Shown here one piece after another: positions 53,780 to 63,199 of a stretch of 64,000 bases of DNA. Source of the DNA: Flagellimonas sp. 389. GTDB taxonomy: Bacteria > Bacteroidota > Bacteroidia > Flavobacteriales > Flavobacteriaceae. The notes under the pieces are model-generated. The model was not told where the DNA came from and searched no databases. It saw only the letters and a program-made list of their open reading frames with translations. A program made the translations under genes and the position numbers. The stretch's first letter is position 1. The number at the start of each line of letters is the position of its first letter. Where the stretch lies: contig NZ_JAHCMU010000001.1 of NCBI RefSeq assembly GCF_018449435.1, positions 62,001 to 126,000 of the forward strand, in the 5' to 3' direction.

Positions 53780-54814
53780 TTACTGCATTTCACCACGAAG
53801 TGAGGTTTCAAAAATAGTCTTGAAGAGTTTTCCCGAAACATTACTGCCCAATAGGTACATTGCCTTGGTAAGAGCAGCCTCTGTTGTAATATCCTTTCCG
53901 TTAATCATTTGCATTTCTTTTAACCTTTCACTTGTTTTGTAATGTCCCATTGAAACACCTCCTCCCGAGCATTGTGTAACGTTAATAATGTGAAGGCCAT
54001 TTGTTATGGCTTCTTTTAGTGTATTTAAAAACCATTCATCTGTAGGGGCATTGCCAGCCCCATAAGTTTCCAATATCAATGCTTTCAATCCTGAAATTTT
54101 TAAGGTCGATGTCAAGACAGAAGGATTAAGTCCCGGAAACAACTTAAGAACAGCAACATTAGTATCCATTTTTTTATGCACCTTCAATTTTTTTCTTGAG
54201 TTACCATAGGGCTTAAAAAGGTAATTGTAATGAACGTTTAAATGAACACCGGATTCTACCAATGGCGGATGGTTCAATGAAGTAAATGCCTCAAAATGCT
54301 CCGCGTTTATTTTTGTCGTTCTATTGGCCCGATACAACTTATATTCAAAATACAGCCCTACTTCTTGCACAACTGCTTTTCCCTTTTCTTTTAAAGCTGC
54401 TATTTGGATAGATGTGATCAGGTTTTCTTTTGCATCCGTCCTTAAGTCGCCAATGGGGAGCTGTGACCCTGTAAAAATCACAGGCTTACCAAGATTCTCC
54501 AACATAAAGCTGAGTGCTGAAGCGGAGTAGCTCATGGTATCGCTGCCATGTAATATCACGAATCCATCATATACATCGTAGTTTTCTTCTATCATCGAAG
54601 CTATGGTCACCCAATACTCGGGGTTCATGTTGGAAGAATCTATGGGCTCATCGAAAGATATTCCCGTTATCTTACAATCCAATTGGTTCAATTCTGGAAT
54701 ATTCCCCATAAGCTCTTCAAAATCGAAAGCTCTGAGGGCTCCAGTCTCATAATCCTTCACCATACCTATGGTTCCGCCGGTGTAAATGAGCAATATGTTT
54801 GTTTGGTTTTGCAT
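53780..54814 (-). CDS. ansA: type I L-asparaginase
   Basis: This 344-residue protein has the nucleophile motif ILLIYTGGTIGM at the N-terminus and the second catalytic motif ILHGSDTMSYSASALSFML. There is no signal peptide, so it is the cytoplasmic type I enzyme, which converts asparagine to aspartate and ammonia. It follows the tatD gene by 6 bp on the same strand. Confidence 0.93.
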   Translation of the reverse strand: MQNQTNILLIYTGGTIGMVKDYETGALRAFDFEELMGNIPELNQLDCKITGISFDEPIDSSNMNPEYWVTIASMIEENYDVYDGFVILHGSDTMSYSASALSFMLENLGKPVIFTGSQLPIGDLRTDAKENLITSIQIAALKEKGKAVVQEVGLYFEYKLYRANRTTKINAEHFEAFTSLNHPPLVESGVHLNVHYNYLFKPYGNSRKKLKVHKKMDTNVAVLKLFPGLNPSVLTSTLKISGLKALILETYGAGNAPTDEWFLNTLKEAITNGLHIINVTQCSGGGVSMGHYKTSERLKEMQMINGKDITTEAALTKAMYLLGSNVSGKLFKTIFETSLRGEMQ

Positions 54815-54820
54815 CTTGTC

Positions 54821-55588
54821 CTAAATACTGAACACTTCTTTAGAATTTTCGGTTGTTATCGCAGCTATTTCCTCTTTGGTTTTTCCATAAATTATAGAAA
54901 GTTTTTCCAAAACGTTCAAAATGTAGGAACTTTCGTTTCTTTTTCCTCGATATGGAACTGGTGCCAAATAGGGCGAATCCGTCTCGAGCACGATATGTTT
55001 TAAATCAATTTTGTCCAAGAATTGGTCAATCTTGCCATTTTTAAAAGTAGCAACACCACCTATGCCCAATTTCATATTATAAGATATTGCCTTATGCGCT
55101 TGCTCCAATGTTCCCGTAAAGCAATGAAAAATACCGTATAGATCATTGGCTTTCTCTTGTTCTAAAATTTCAAATATTTCATCAAAGGATTCCCTGCAAT
55201 GTATCACAATGGGCAATCGATGCTTTTTAGCCAATCTAATTTGATGTACAAACGCCTCTTGCTGTTGTTTCAAAAAAGTTTTGTCCCAATATAGATCGAT
55301 ACCTATTTCGCCAACCGCATAAAACTTTCTATTTTCCAATTGTTGCTCCACATGGGCTAACTCCTCCTTAAAATTATCTTTTACATGGGTTGGATGTAAT
55401 CCCGTCATCAGAAAAACATTTTCAGGATAATTGGATTCTAAATCCAACATGGCTTTTGTATACGTTGAATCGATTGCTGGAATAAAAAAACGTTCAACAC
55501 CAGCTTGAATGGCTTTTTTCATGATATCGTCACGATCCTCATCAAAAGCCTCACTATACAAATGTGTATGTGTATCGGTTATAATCAT
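54821..55588 (-). CDS. TatD family metal-dependent hydrolase
   Basis: This 255-residue TIM-barrel hydrolase has the family signatures DTHTHLYS (metal ligands), TGLHPTHVKD, GEIGIDLYW, HCRESFDE, HCFTGT and ETDSPYLAP. TatD proteins act as DNases or deacylases in different species; the exact substrate here is unknown. It is the first gene of the tatD-ansA pair and divergent from the retropepsin-like gene. Confidence 0.93.
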   Translation of the reverse strand: MIITDTHTHLYSEAFDEDRDDIMKKAIQAGVERFFIPAIDSTYTKAMLDLESNYPENVFLMTGLHPTHVKDNFKEELAHVEQQLENRKFYAVGEIGIDLYWDKTFLKQQQEAFVHQIRLAKKHRLPIVIHCRESFDEIFEILEQEKANDLYGIFHCFTGTLEQAHKAISYNMKLGIGGVATFKNGKIDQFLDKIDLKHIVLETDSPYLAPVPYRGKRNESSYILNVLEKLSIIYGKTKEEIAAITTENSKEVFSI

Positions 55589-55697
55589 AAAGCAAAAATA
55601 GGTTTATCTTAGACGTTTGTAATAGTTGATTCGAATAAAAATAGCCCTGTAAAATGCTTCGATTAGCCCAGCATGAAAAGTGGAACAATAAAAATGC

Positions 55698-56141
55698 ATG
55701 AAATCACTCCAAAAATTTCTTAAATCCAAAGATTATACCAGAATACCCTTATCGCTTACCGAGACCAATCATTTTGAAATTGAAGCTAAAATCAATGGAG
55801 TATCAGGACGGTTCATTTTAGATACCGGAGCTTCCAACACCTGTGTAGGCATAGACAAAATCGAATTCTTTAAAATGGTTTCCGAAGTATCGGACATTAA
55901 GGCAGCAGGAGCAGGAGCCACAGAAATGGAAACCCTGGTTTCCACCAAGAACAAAATTAGAATTGGGGAGTGGAAAAAAAGCAAACAAAAAATAGTATTG
56001 TTTGATTTGATACACGTAAACCATGCGTTAACCGCACACAATGTAACGCCAGTGGATGGCATCATAGGTGCCGATATTCTTAAAAAAGGTAAAGCGGTTA
56101 TTGATTATAACAAGGAATGTCTGTTTTTAAAAAACAGATGA
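55698..56141 (+). CDS. retropepsin-like aspartic protease domain protein
   Basis: This 147-residue protein has one aspartic-protease half-domain with the catalytic FILDTGAS motif (Asp42) and the second structural motif VDGIIGADIL. There is no signal peptide or membrane span. Single-domain members form dimers to build the active site, as retroviral proteases do. The substrate is unknown. It stands alone between tatD (divergent) and sucB (convergent). Confidence 0.88.
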   Translation: MKSLQKFLKSKDYTRIPLSLTETNHFEIEAKINGVSGRFILDTGASNTCVGIDKIEFFKMVSEVSDIKAAGAGATEMETLVSTKNKIRIGEWKKSKQKIVLFDLIHVNHALTAHNVTPVDGIIGADILKKGKAVIDYNKECLFLKNR

Positions 56142-56158
56142 TAGCTGTTGATTCGAAC

Positions 56159-56202
56159 ATGGTCGAAGGTTTTATATCCGTTACATAAAACTCTCGACCG
56201 TG
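56159..56202. terminator. imperfect inverted repeat between convergent genes
   Basis: CATGGTCGA..GTTTTAT and ATAAAAC..TCGACCGTG can pair with internal mismatches around a loop of about ten bases. It lies between the 3' ends of the retropepsin-like gene and sucB. No U-run follows, so it is a weak terminator candidate. Confidence 0.35.
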
Positions 56203-56219
56203 CCCAAACAATCTTGTTT

Positions 56220-57452
56220 TTAAAGCTCTAATGCTTTCTTCACATCGCCATCCATTAATAATTCTTCCGGGCTTTCCAAAGCTTCTTTAACCGCTACCAA
56301 AAACCCTACGGATTCCTTACCATCTATTATTCTATGGTCATAAGAAAGCGCAACGTACATTATTGGAGCAATTGCGATAAGACTATCCTTAACAATCGGT
56401 CTTTCAACAATATTGTGCATTCCTAAGATGGCGCTTTGTGGCGGGTTGATTATTGGTGTCGACAGCATGGAACCAAATACGCCACCATTAGTGATGGTAA
56501 ATGTACCGCCGGTCATCTCATCCACGGTAATCTCACCTTCCCGTGCACGAATGGCCAATCGTTTCACTTCAGCTTCTACTCCTCTGAAACTTAGATTTTC
56601 AGCATTTCTGATTACCGGAACCATAAGTCCTTTTGGACCTGAAACAGCTATACTGATATCACAAAAGTCATAAGATATCATCTCTTTGCCATCGATCATA
56701 GAGTTTACAGCCGGATACAGCTCCAAAGCCCTAACCACAGCTTTTGTAAAAAAGGACATAAAGCCTAAACTCACCCCATGTTTTTCCTTGAAGGTTTCCT
56801 TGTATTCTTTCCTAAGCTCAAAAATGGGCGACATATCCACTTCGTTAAAAGTGGTCAACATTGCGGTTTCATTTTTGGCTGACACCAAACGCTCAGCAAC
56901 TTTACGTCGCAACATAGAGAGTTTGGAGCGTGATTCGCCTCTATTGCCGCCCGTAGGAGTTCCCATAGAAGGAACGGCTTTTACTGCATCTTCTTTGGTG
57001 ATACGACCATCTCTTCCTGAACCTGAAACAGAAGCAGGCGCTATACCCTTTTCATCAAGGATTTTCTTTGCTGCTGGTGATGGGGTGCCAGACGCATATG
57101 TTTTGGTCTCTTCTACCTCCTTCTTCTGAGGAGAGGTTTCTTTAGACTCAACCGTTTTGGGTTCTTCCTTCTTTACAGGTTTTTCCTCTGCTGCATCGTC
57201 ACCCTCTGGTTTTTCTGCACTGGTATCAATTAAACAAACCACCTCCCCTACTGCAACGGCGTCTCCCTCTTCAGCTTTTAAGGTAATGATCCCGCTTTCC
57301 TCCGCCGGGAGTTCTAACGTCGCCTTATCCGAATCTACCTCAGCGATTGCTTGGTCTTTCTCAACATAATCTCCATCTTGAACCAACCATTCTGCAATTT
57401 CCACTTCTGTGATGGATTCCCCAGGCGAGGGAACTTTCATTTCTAAAACCAT
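56220..57452 (-). CDS. sucB: dihydrolipoyllysine succinyltransferase (2-oxoglutarate dehydrogenase E2)
   Basis: This 410-residue protein has one lipoyl domain (AIAEVDSDKATLELPAEESG), a Pro/Lys/Glu linker, an E3-binding segment (TPSPAAKKILDEKGI, GRDGRITKEDAV) and the acyltransferase core with the catalytic YDHRIIDGK. It forms the core of the 2-oxoglutarate dehydrogenase complex. ATG 57452 gives MVLEMKVPSPGES; a second ATG four codons later is possible. It is 26 bp downstream of sucA. Confidence 0.96.
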   Translation of the reverse strand: MVLEMKVPSPGESITEVEIAEWLVQDGDYVEKDQAIAEVDSDKATLELPAEESGIITLKAEEGDAVAVGEVVCLIDTSAEKPEGDDAAEEKPVKKEEPKTVESKETSPQKKEVEETKTYASGTPSPAAKKILDEKGIAPASVSGSGRDGRITKEDAVKAVPSMGTPTGGNRGESRSKLSMLRRKVAERLVSAKNETAMLTTFNEVDMSPIFELRKEYKETFKEKHGVSLGFMSFFTKAVVRALELYPAVNSMIDGKEMISYDFCDISIAVSGPKGLMVPVIRNAENLSFRGVEAEVKRLAIRAREGEITVDEMTGGTFTITNGGVFGSMLSTPIINPPQSAILGMHNIVERPIVKDSLIAIAPIMYVALSYDHRIIDGKESVGFLVAVKEALESPEELLMDGDVKKALEL

Positions 57453-57478
57453 GTTATTCTAGTTTTGATGCTATAAAG

Positions 57479-60277
57479 TTATCTTAATTTCATGTTGTCC
57501 TTGGTCTTATCAAAGACGTAATCTATTATTTGGGCGTGCCTTCTTTGGGATCTCACCGCACTACCAGCCGCTGGAGCACCATAAAATCTTCTGGAAGCCA
57601 CTCTAAATTGTTTTGCTTCATCAAAATGCATTAATAGATGGCCCCAAGCCCCCATATTTCTAGGTTCTTCCTGTGCCCAAACCACATCACCCGCATTTTT
57701 ATATTTTTTTAGGATACTTTGTATTTCTTTGGTCGGTAGCGGGAACAATTGTTCTAAACGTACCAAGGCCACATCGTCCCGTTTTTCCTTTTCTTTTTTA
57801 TCCAGTAGGTCATAATAAAACTTACCCGTACAGAAAACCAACGTTTTAATTTTTGAAACAGCCGCTTTTTCATCATCGATCAATGGCTGAAAACTTCCGT
57901 TTGCCATCTCTTCTTTTGTTGACAATACTTTGGGATGCCTCAGCAAACTTTTCGGTGTAAAAACGACAAGTGGCTTTCTAAAATCGGCTTTCATTTGCCT
58001 ACGTAACAAATGGAACATGTTTGCAGGTGTGGTCACATCTGCCATGTACATGTTATCTTTTGCGCAAAGTTGAAGATACCGTTCCATTCGTGCAGACGAG
58101 TGTTCTGCACCCTGACCTTCATAACCATGTGGCAATAACAATACAAGTCCGTTCTGTAATTTCCACTTATCCTCTGCGGAAGAGAGATATTGGTCAATGA
58201 TAATTTGCGCTCCGTTACTAAAATCACCAAATTGTGCTTCCCAAATGGTCAATGTTTTTGGACTCGCCATTGCGTATCCGTAGTCAAAGCCCATTACGGC
58301 ATATTCGGATAAGAGCGAATTATAGATATGGAATTTTCCATTTTGATTTTTGCCCAAAGTGTTTAATAACGTAACCTCTTCTTCGTGCATTTCAGTTTTG
58401 ATGACCGCATGGCGATGTGAGAAAGTTCCACGTTCCACATCTTGTCCTGTCATCCTAACATCGTATCCCTCCTCTATCAATGAGGCATAAGCCAAGAGTT
58501 CCCCCATGGCCCAGTCCAACTGATTATCCTCAAAATACATTTTATTCCTGGCCGCCACCAGTCGTTCCAACTTTCTAAGAAACTTCTTTTCCTTGGGTAG
58601 AGCTGTAATGCTTTTGGCAACCTCATCCAGTTTTGAAAGTTCATAGGATGTATCTATAGGACTGAGCATAGCATCTTCCGTCTTTTGGCTAAACCCTTCC
58701 CATTCATCCTTCATAAATGGGGTGATCCTAGTTTTTTCCACTTTGCGCGAATCAAGCAAATCTTCTTCGAGATTCTTCTTGTACTCCGCTTCTAGTTGCT
58801 TTACGTAGTCTTTATCTATAATCCCCTGTTCAATCAGCTTTTCAGCATAGATATCCCTTGGATTTTTATGTTTGGATATTAACTTATAGAGCAGTGGTTG
58901 GGTAAATTTAGGTTCATCTCCTTCATTATGTCCGTATTTGCGATAGCCCAACAAGTCAAGAAAAATATCCCTTTTAAAGCGCATCCTATACTCCAAGGCA
59001 AAAATGGAAGCATGTACTACGGCCTCCGCATCATCTGCATTTACATGAAGTACCGGCGAGAGTGTAACCTTCCCAACATCGGTACAATATGTGGATGATC
59101 TAGCATCCAGGTAATTGGTCGTGAACCCTATCTGGTTATTTACTACGATATGAATGGTTCCACCCGTATGGTATCCTTCCAAACGGGCCATCTGTATAAT
59201 CTCGTAAACAATGCCCTGACCTGCAAAAGCTGCATCGCCATGTACCAATATGGGCAGTACTTCTGAAATATTTTCTTGATGATCACTATCTTGTTTTGCC
59301 CTAGTGATACCTTCTACAATCGAATTGACTGTTTCTAAGTGCGAAGGATTTGGGGCAATGTTCATGTTCACCACTTTCCCGGAATCGGTTTCCCTTCTGG
59401 AAGTCCAACCTAAGTGATATTTTACATCCCCATCAAAAATGGTTTCCTCATAATCCTTTCCATCAAACTCGCTGAAGATATCCTTTGGTGATTTACCAAA
59501 AATATTGGTAAGCACGCTTAACCTACCACGGTGCGCCATTCCCATGACAAACTGCTTCACCCCGGCATCTGCAGCCTTTTCAATGATTACGTCCAAAGCT
59601 GGAATGAGCGATTCCCCTCCTTCCAACGAAAAACGTTTTTGTCCTACGTATTTTGTGTGCAAAAAGCTTTCAAAAGAAACGGCTTCGTTTAGCTTTCGTA
59701 AGATGTTTTTCTTTTCATCCGGTGAAAAAGTTGGGTGATTATCGTTGACATTTAAACGGTCTTGAATCCACTGAATACGCTCTGGGGTACGTATGTACAT
59801 ATATTCGACCCCTATGGCATCACAATAAATACGTTCTAAATGGGAAACAATCTCCTTTAAGGAACTGGAACCTATCCCAATAATTTTCCCTGCATCAAAT
59901 ACGGTATCCAAATCCGCTTCGGACAAACCAAAATTGGATATTTCCAAAGTAGGTTCGTATTTTCTACGTTCTCTTACCGGATTTGTTTGTGTGAACAGGT
60001 GCCCACGAGAGCGATATCCATTTATTAGTCGAATAACCTCAAACTCCTTTTGAAGGGTCTCGGGCATTTCGATTTCCCTTCCATTGGAAAGAACAACCTT
60101 TCCTCCATTTTCAGATTCGATACCAAGCTCTTCCAGAGAACCTTCCTGACCAAAATCAAAACCTTGAAAAAAAGCCCTCCAACTGGGCTCAAGACTATCG
60201 GGACTCGTTTGATATTTATCATACAGCTCCGCAAAAAATGAAGTATGCGCAGCATTTAAAAAAGAATATTTATCCAT
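57479..60277 (-). CDS. sucA: 2-oxoglutarate dehydrogenase E1 component
   Basis: This 932-residue thiamine-diphosphate enzyme decarboxylates 2-oxoglutarate in the TCA cycle. It begins with the short E1 N-terminal segment (YDKYQTSPDSLEPSWRAFF). It contains MGMAHRGRLSVLTNI, HGDAAFAGQGIVYE, a GDEP segment (GHNEGDEPKFTQP), and the C-terminal transketolase-like part (LLLPHGYEGQGAEHSSARMER). Full length is typical. sucB follows at once. Confidence 0.97.
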   Translation of the reverse strand: MDKYSFLNAAHTSFFAELYDKYQTSPDSLEPSWRAFFQGFDFGQEGSLEELGIESENGGKVVLSNGREIEMPETLQKEFEVIRLINGYRSRGHLFTQTNPVRERRKYEPTLEISNFGLSEADLDTVFDAGKIIGIGSSSLKEIVSHLERIYCDAIGVEYMYIRTPERIQWIQDRLNVNDNHPTFSPDEKKNILRKLNEAVSFESFLHTKYVGQKRFSLEGGESLIPALDVIIEKAADAGVKQFVMGMAHRGRLSVLTNIFGKSPKDIFSEFDGKDYEETIFDGDVKYHLGWTSRRETDSGKVVNMNIAPNPSHLETVNSIVEGITRAKQDSDHQENISEVLPILVHGDAAFAGQGIVYEIIQMARLEGYHTGGTIHIVVNNQIGFTTNYLDARSSTYCTDVGKVTLSPVLHVNADDAEAVVHASIFALEYRMRFKRDIFLDLLGYRKYGHNEGDEPKFTQPLLYKLISKHKNPRDIYAEKLIEQGIIDKDYVKQLEAEYKKNLEEDLLDSRKVEKTRITPFMKDEWEGFSQKTEDAMLSPIDTSYELSKLDEVAKSITALPKEKKFLRKLERLVAARNKMYFEDNQLDWAMGELLAYASLIEEGYDVRMTGQDVERGTFSHRHAVIKTEMHEEEVTLLNTLGKNQNGKFHIYNSLLSEYAVMGFDYGYAMASPKTLTIWEAQFGDFSNGAQIIIDQYLSSAEDKWKLQNGLVLLLPHGYEGQGAEHSSARMERYLQLCAKDNMYMADVTTPANMFHLLRRQMKADFRKPLVVFTPKSLLRHPKVLSTKEEMANGSFQPLIDDEKAAVSKIKTLVFCTGKFYYDLLDKKEKEKRDDVALVRLEQLFPLPTKEIQSILKKYKNAGDVVWAQEEPRNMGAWGHLLMHFDEAKQFRVASRRFYGAPAAGSAVRSQRRHAQIIDYVFDKTKDNMKLR

Positions 60278-60315
60278 AGACAGTTTACAGCTAAAACTTA
60301 TCTGAAAAATTTAAT

Positions 60316-60323
60316 CAAAAATA
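60316..60323 (-). promoter_or_regulatory. candidate -7 element for sucAB
   Basis: The minus strand reads TATTTTTG, matching TAnnTTTG, about 40 bp before the sucA ATG. The -33 region is weak. Confidence 0.4.
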
Positions 60324-60378
60324 CAATAAATAATACTAAAGACAGACCTCTCAACATATTGATAGCCTTGAAAATCTT

Positions 60379-60735
60379 TCAAGAACTATATCTGTGCTTG
60401 AACCAAACTTTCTGCCACTCTCTTTTCAACAATAAAAAGCAGACCTCGTCCGAAACATCAACCTCATCCATAGCGCTTATCCTCTGTATCGCCTGTTCTG
60501 GAATATCAACAACATAGAGCAGGTTTAAATATTGTTGATGTTTTTCCAATAGCAAGAAATAAATCTTTTCATGCACCAGTTGTTTTAAATCGGCTGGAAG
60601 TACATCCAATGAAAAGTCCATCTTTATGTTTACCAATGAAAAGTCTTTTTTCAATTGCAGCAGAAAATTTTCATAAAGCGGTTCTTTATGAACAAATTCC
60701 AATAGTTCAATACTGTTGTTAAAGTCGGGTGACAT
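60379..60735 (-). CDS. conserved-looking small soluble protein, unknown function
   Basis: This 118-residue acidic protein is probably all-helical (LLEFVHKEPLYENFLLQLKKDF, DLKQLVHEKIYFLLLEKHQQYLNL-like helices) and has no signal or membrane segment. It lies 33 bp downstream of the amidohydrolase gene on the same strand and 101 bp upstream of sucA. I do not recognise the family. It has no catalytic motif. Confidence 0.65.
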   Translation of the reverse strand: MSPDFNNSIELLEFVHKEPLYENFLLQLKKDFSLVNIKMDFSLDVLPADLKQLVHEKIYFLLLEKHQQYLNLLYVVDIPEQAIQRISAMDEVDVSDEVCFLLLKREWQKVWFKHRYSS

Positions 60736-60768
60736 CTTTATGTTTATATTTCTACTTCAAACAAACAA

Positions 60769-62046
60769 TTATTCCGATTTGTATACTTGTCCTTCTTTCA
60801 TAACAAAGACAACATTTTCCAAGGTTTTGACGTTCTGCTCGGGATTTTCATCCACAGCAATGATATCGGCCAAAAAACCTTCCTTTAGCTGTCCTAAAGT
60901 ATCCCCCATTCCTAAAAGTTCTGCATTGGTAATCGTTGCGGATTCGATTGCTTTCATAAGAGGCATTCCAGCTTCGACCATATAACCAAATTCCCTTGCA
61001 TTTTCACCATGTGGGAACACCCCTGCATCTGTACCAAAAGCGATAGGCACTCCTTTTTTATACGCCTTACGAAACATCCCTTGTATTTTAGGGCCAATAT
61101 CGCTTGCTTTTTTCGCAACAACTTCAGGAAAATAACCAGGAATTTTGGCTTTTTCCGTTACCTGCTTTCCTGCTGTAATCGTTGGAACCAAAAAAGAATT
61201 GTACTGAATCATTAAGTCCATGGTTTCTTCACTCATCAATGTACCGTGCTCAATTGTTTTTATCCCTCCTTTCACGGCACGTTGCATCCCTTTATCCCCA
61301 TGTGCATGTGCAGCAGTCAACATACCATAGTCTTTGGCAGTTTCGGTAATTGCCTTTATCTCTTCAATGGTAAATTGAGGGTTTTGACCGCTCTTTGCCA
61401 TACTTAAAACACCACCTGTTGCTGTAATCTTAATTACATCGGAGCCATCTTTATAACGTTGTCTCACTGCCTTTTTTCCATCTTCGGGGGAATTTACCAC
61501 ACCTTCTTTTGGCCCAGGGTCTCCCATATTGGAACCTTTCATTCCATTTGTAGGGTCGGCATGCCCTCCAGTTGTTGCAATTGCCTTACCCGCCGTAAAT
61601 ATTCTTGGACCAATTACCGTTCCCTTATTGATCGCTTTTCGTAACGCTATATTCACACCAGTACCCCCTAAATCGCGCACGGTAGTAAAACCAGCCATTA
61701 ATGTGTTTTTTGCATATACCGTGGATTGAAAGGCTACATCCGCATCATTTAAAGTAAATCTTTCAATATAGGACTGCGGGCTTGACTGACTCTCGATATG
61801 GACATGCATATCAATGAAACCGGGCAGCACAGTCTTGTTCTTCAAATCAATGACCTTATCTCCAGCATTCCCGGTTTTATATCCATTTTGAATTGATTTG
61901 ACAATCTTACCAGAGACTACTATTGTTTTTTCTGATAGGGTTTTACCGGATTTTACATCTACAATACTTCCACAGTGTAAATACGTTTCTTGTGCAAACA
62001 GGAAAGAAGTAAAAAGGAAAAATGATACAAAAATATTTTTCTTCAT
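60769..62046 (-). CDS. secreted amidohydrolase family protein
   Basis: This 425-residue protein has a signal peptide (FLFAQ end, about residue 19). The amidohydrolase barrel follows, with metal motifs GFIDMHVHIESQS, TAAHAHGDKG, IEHGTLMSEE and FGTDAGVFPHG. A Lys in DVIKITATGGV is in the position of the bridging lysine of the imidazolonepropionase/prolidase-like subgroup. It could be a periplasmic dipeptidase or lactonase-type hydrolase; the substrate is unknown. The neighbouring 118-residue gene may share its transcript. Confidence 0.88.
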   Translation of the reverse strand: MKKNIFVSFFLFTSFLFAQETYLHCGSIVDVKSGKTLSEKTIVVSGKIVKSIQNGYKTGNAGDKVIDLKNKTVLPGFIDMHVHIESQSSPQSYIERFTLNDADVAFQSTVYAKNTLMAGFTTVRDLGGTGVNIALRKAINKGTVIGPRIFTAGKAIATTGGHADPTNGMKGSNMGDPGPKEGVVNSPEDGKKAVRQRYKDGSDVIKITATGGVLSMAKSGQNPQFTIEEIKAITETAKDYGMLTAAHAHGDKGMQRAVKGGIKTIEHGTLMSEETMDLMIQYNSFLVPTITAGKQVTEKAKIPGYFPEVVAKKASDIGPKIQGMFRKAYKKGVPIAFGTDAGVFPHGENAREFGYMVEAGMPLMKAIESATITNAELLGMGDTLGQLKEGFLADIIAVDENPEQNVKTLENVVFVMKEGQVYKSE

Positions 62047-62128
62047 CTTGATAGTGTTAGCTGATTATGTTTCTAAAAATAAGCATAGATTCCAGTTCTA
62101 CCATGGAATGTACATCAACTTTTATCTA

Positions 62129-62159
62129 AAAAGAAAAGCCCGTCCAGAGGACAGGCTTT
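62129..62159 (-). terminator. terminator after galE
   Basis: The minus strand has AAAGCC..GTCC, loop TCT, GGAC..GGCTTT with one internal mismatch, followed by TCTTTTTAG. It ends the galE transcript and separates it from the amidohydrolase gene. Confidence 0.8.
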
Positions 62160-62178
62160 ATGTAAAGGGTACATTTTT

Positions 62179-63195
62179 TCAACTTCTAATCTTTTGCTCC
62201 CAATCCCATGCAGATTTTAGGGAGTCATCTAGAGAAGAGGTTGCTTTCCAGCCTAGGACTTCATTGGCTTTTTTTGTATCGGCATATGCCTGAATTACAT
62301 CCCCAGGCCTTCTATCCATTATTTTATAGTTCAGTTTTTTTCCAGAAACCCTTTCAAAGCTCTGAATCACTTCGAGAACCGAACTTCCTTTACCTGTCCC
62401 TAGATTAAAAACTTCGTAATTTGAATCATTCTTTTGGTCCAGTAAGCGCTGTAATGCCTCAACATGGGCTTTGGCCAAATCAACGACATGGATATAGTCC
62501 CTGATACAGGTACCATCTTCGGTTGGGTAATCATCTCCAAAAACCGAAAGTTGTTCTCGCAGACCTATACCTGTTTGCGTTATGAAAGGAATCAGGTTTT
62601 GTGGAACACCTATGGGCAATTCACCTATTTCAACTGACGGATGAGCTCCTGTGGGATTAAAATAACGAAGTGCGATTGCATTCAACTGTGGGTTTACCTT
62701 GCACGTATCTTTTATTATTTCTTCACCTACTTGTTTTGTGTTCCCATAGGGTGATTCAGCTGGTTTTACCGGTGCGTTTTCTGTTATTGGCATAGTATCC
62801 GCCTGGCCATAAACCGTGCAGGAAGAGCTAAAAATAAAACTAGCTTTTTCTTTTTTTATTAGCTCTTGCAAGATATAAACCAATACCCCAAGATTGTTTT
62901 CATAATACAACAAAGGCTTCTCAACACTTTCACCAACTGCCTTTGAGGCCGCAAAATGAATTATCCCATCAATATCATTATGTTTTGTGAAAAACGCTTC
63001 AACTTTGGGTTTTTCCCGTAAATCCATTTTCTCAAAAATGGGTTTCTTTCCGGTTATGGATTCAATACCATCCAAAACTTTTTCATCCGCATTGGAAAGG
63101 TTATCTATAATTACGACTTCAAAACCCTTATTTTGAAGTTCAACTACGGTATGGGAACCTATAAATCCTAATCCTCCGGTAACAAGTATTTTCAT
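62179..63195 (-). CDS. galE: UDP-glucose 4-epimerase
   Basis: This 338-residue short-chain dehydrogenase-like enzyme has the NAD-binding TGGLGFIGSHTVVELQ, the SSSCTVYG serine segment and the catalytic YGNTK. It interconverts UDP-glucose and UDP-galactose for surface polysaccharides. It starts 4 bp after the DegT-type gene, so the two form a sugar-nucleotide operon. Confidence 0.94.
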   Translation of the reverse strand: MKILVTGGLGFIGSHTVVELQNKGFEVVIIDNLSNADEKVLDGIESITGKKPIFEKMDLREKPKVEAFFTKHNDIDGIIHFAASKAVGESVEKPLLYYENNLGVLVYILQELIKKEKASFIFSSSCTVYGQADTMPITENAPVKPAESPYGNTKQVGEEIIKDTCKVNPQLNAIALRYFNPTGAHPSVEIGELPIGVPQNLIPFITQTGIGLREQLSVFGDDYPTEDGTCIRDYIHVVDLAKAHVEALQRLLDQKNDSNYEVFNLGTGKGSSVLEVIQSFERVSGKKLNYKIMDRRPGDVIQAYADTKKANEVLGWKATSSLDDSLKSAWDWEQKIRS

Positions 63196-63199
63196 TCTT

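Noticed and set aside
56121-56137. CTGTTTTTAAAAAACAG palindrome at the end of the retropepsin gene
   Set aside because: It lies in codons, has a one-base loop, and is most simply explained by the Leu-Lys codons.
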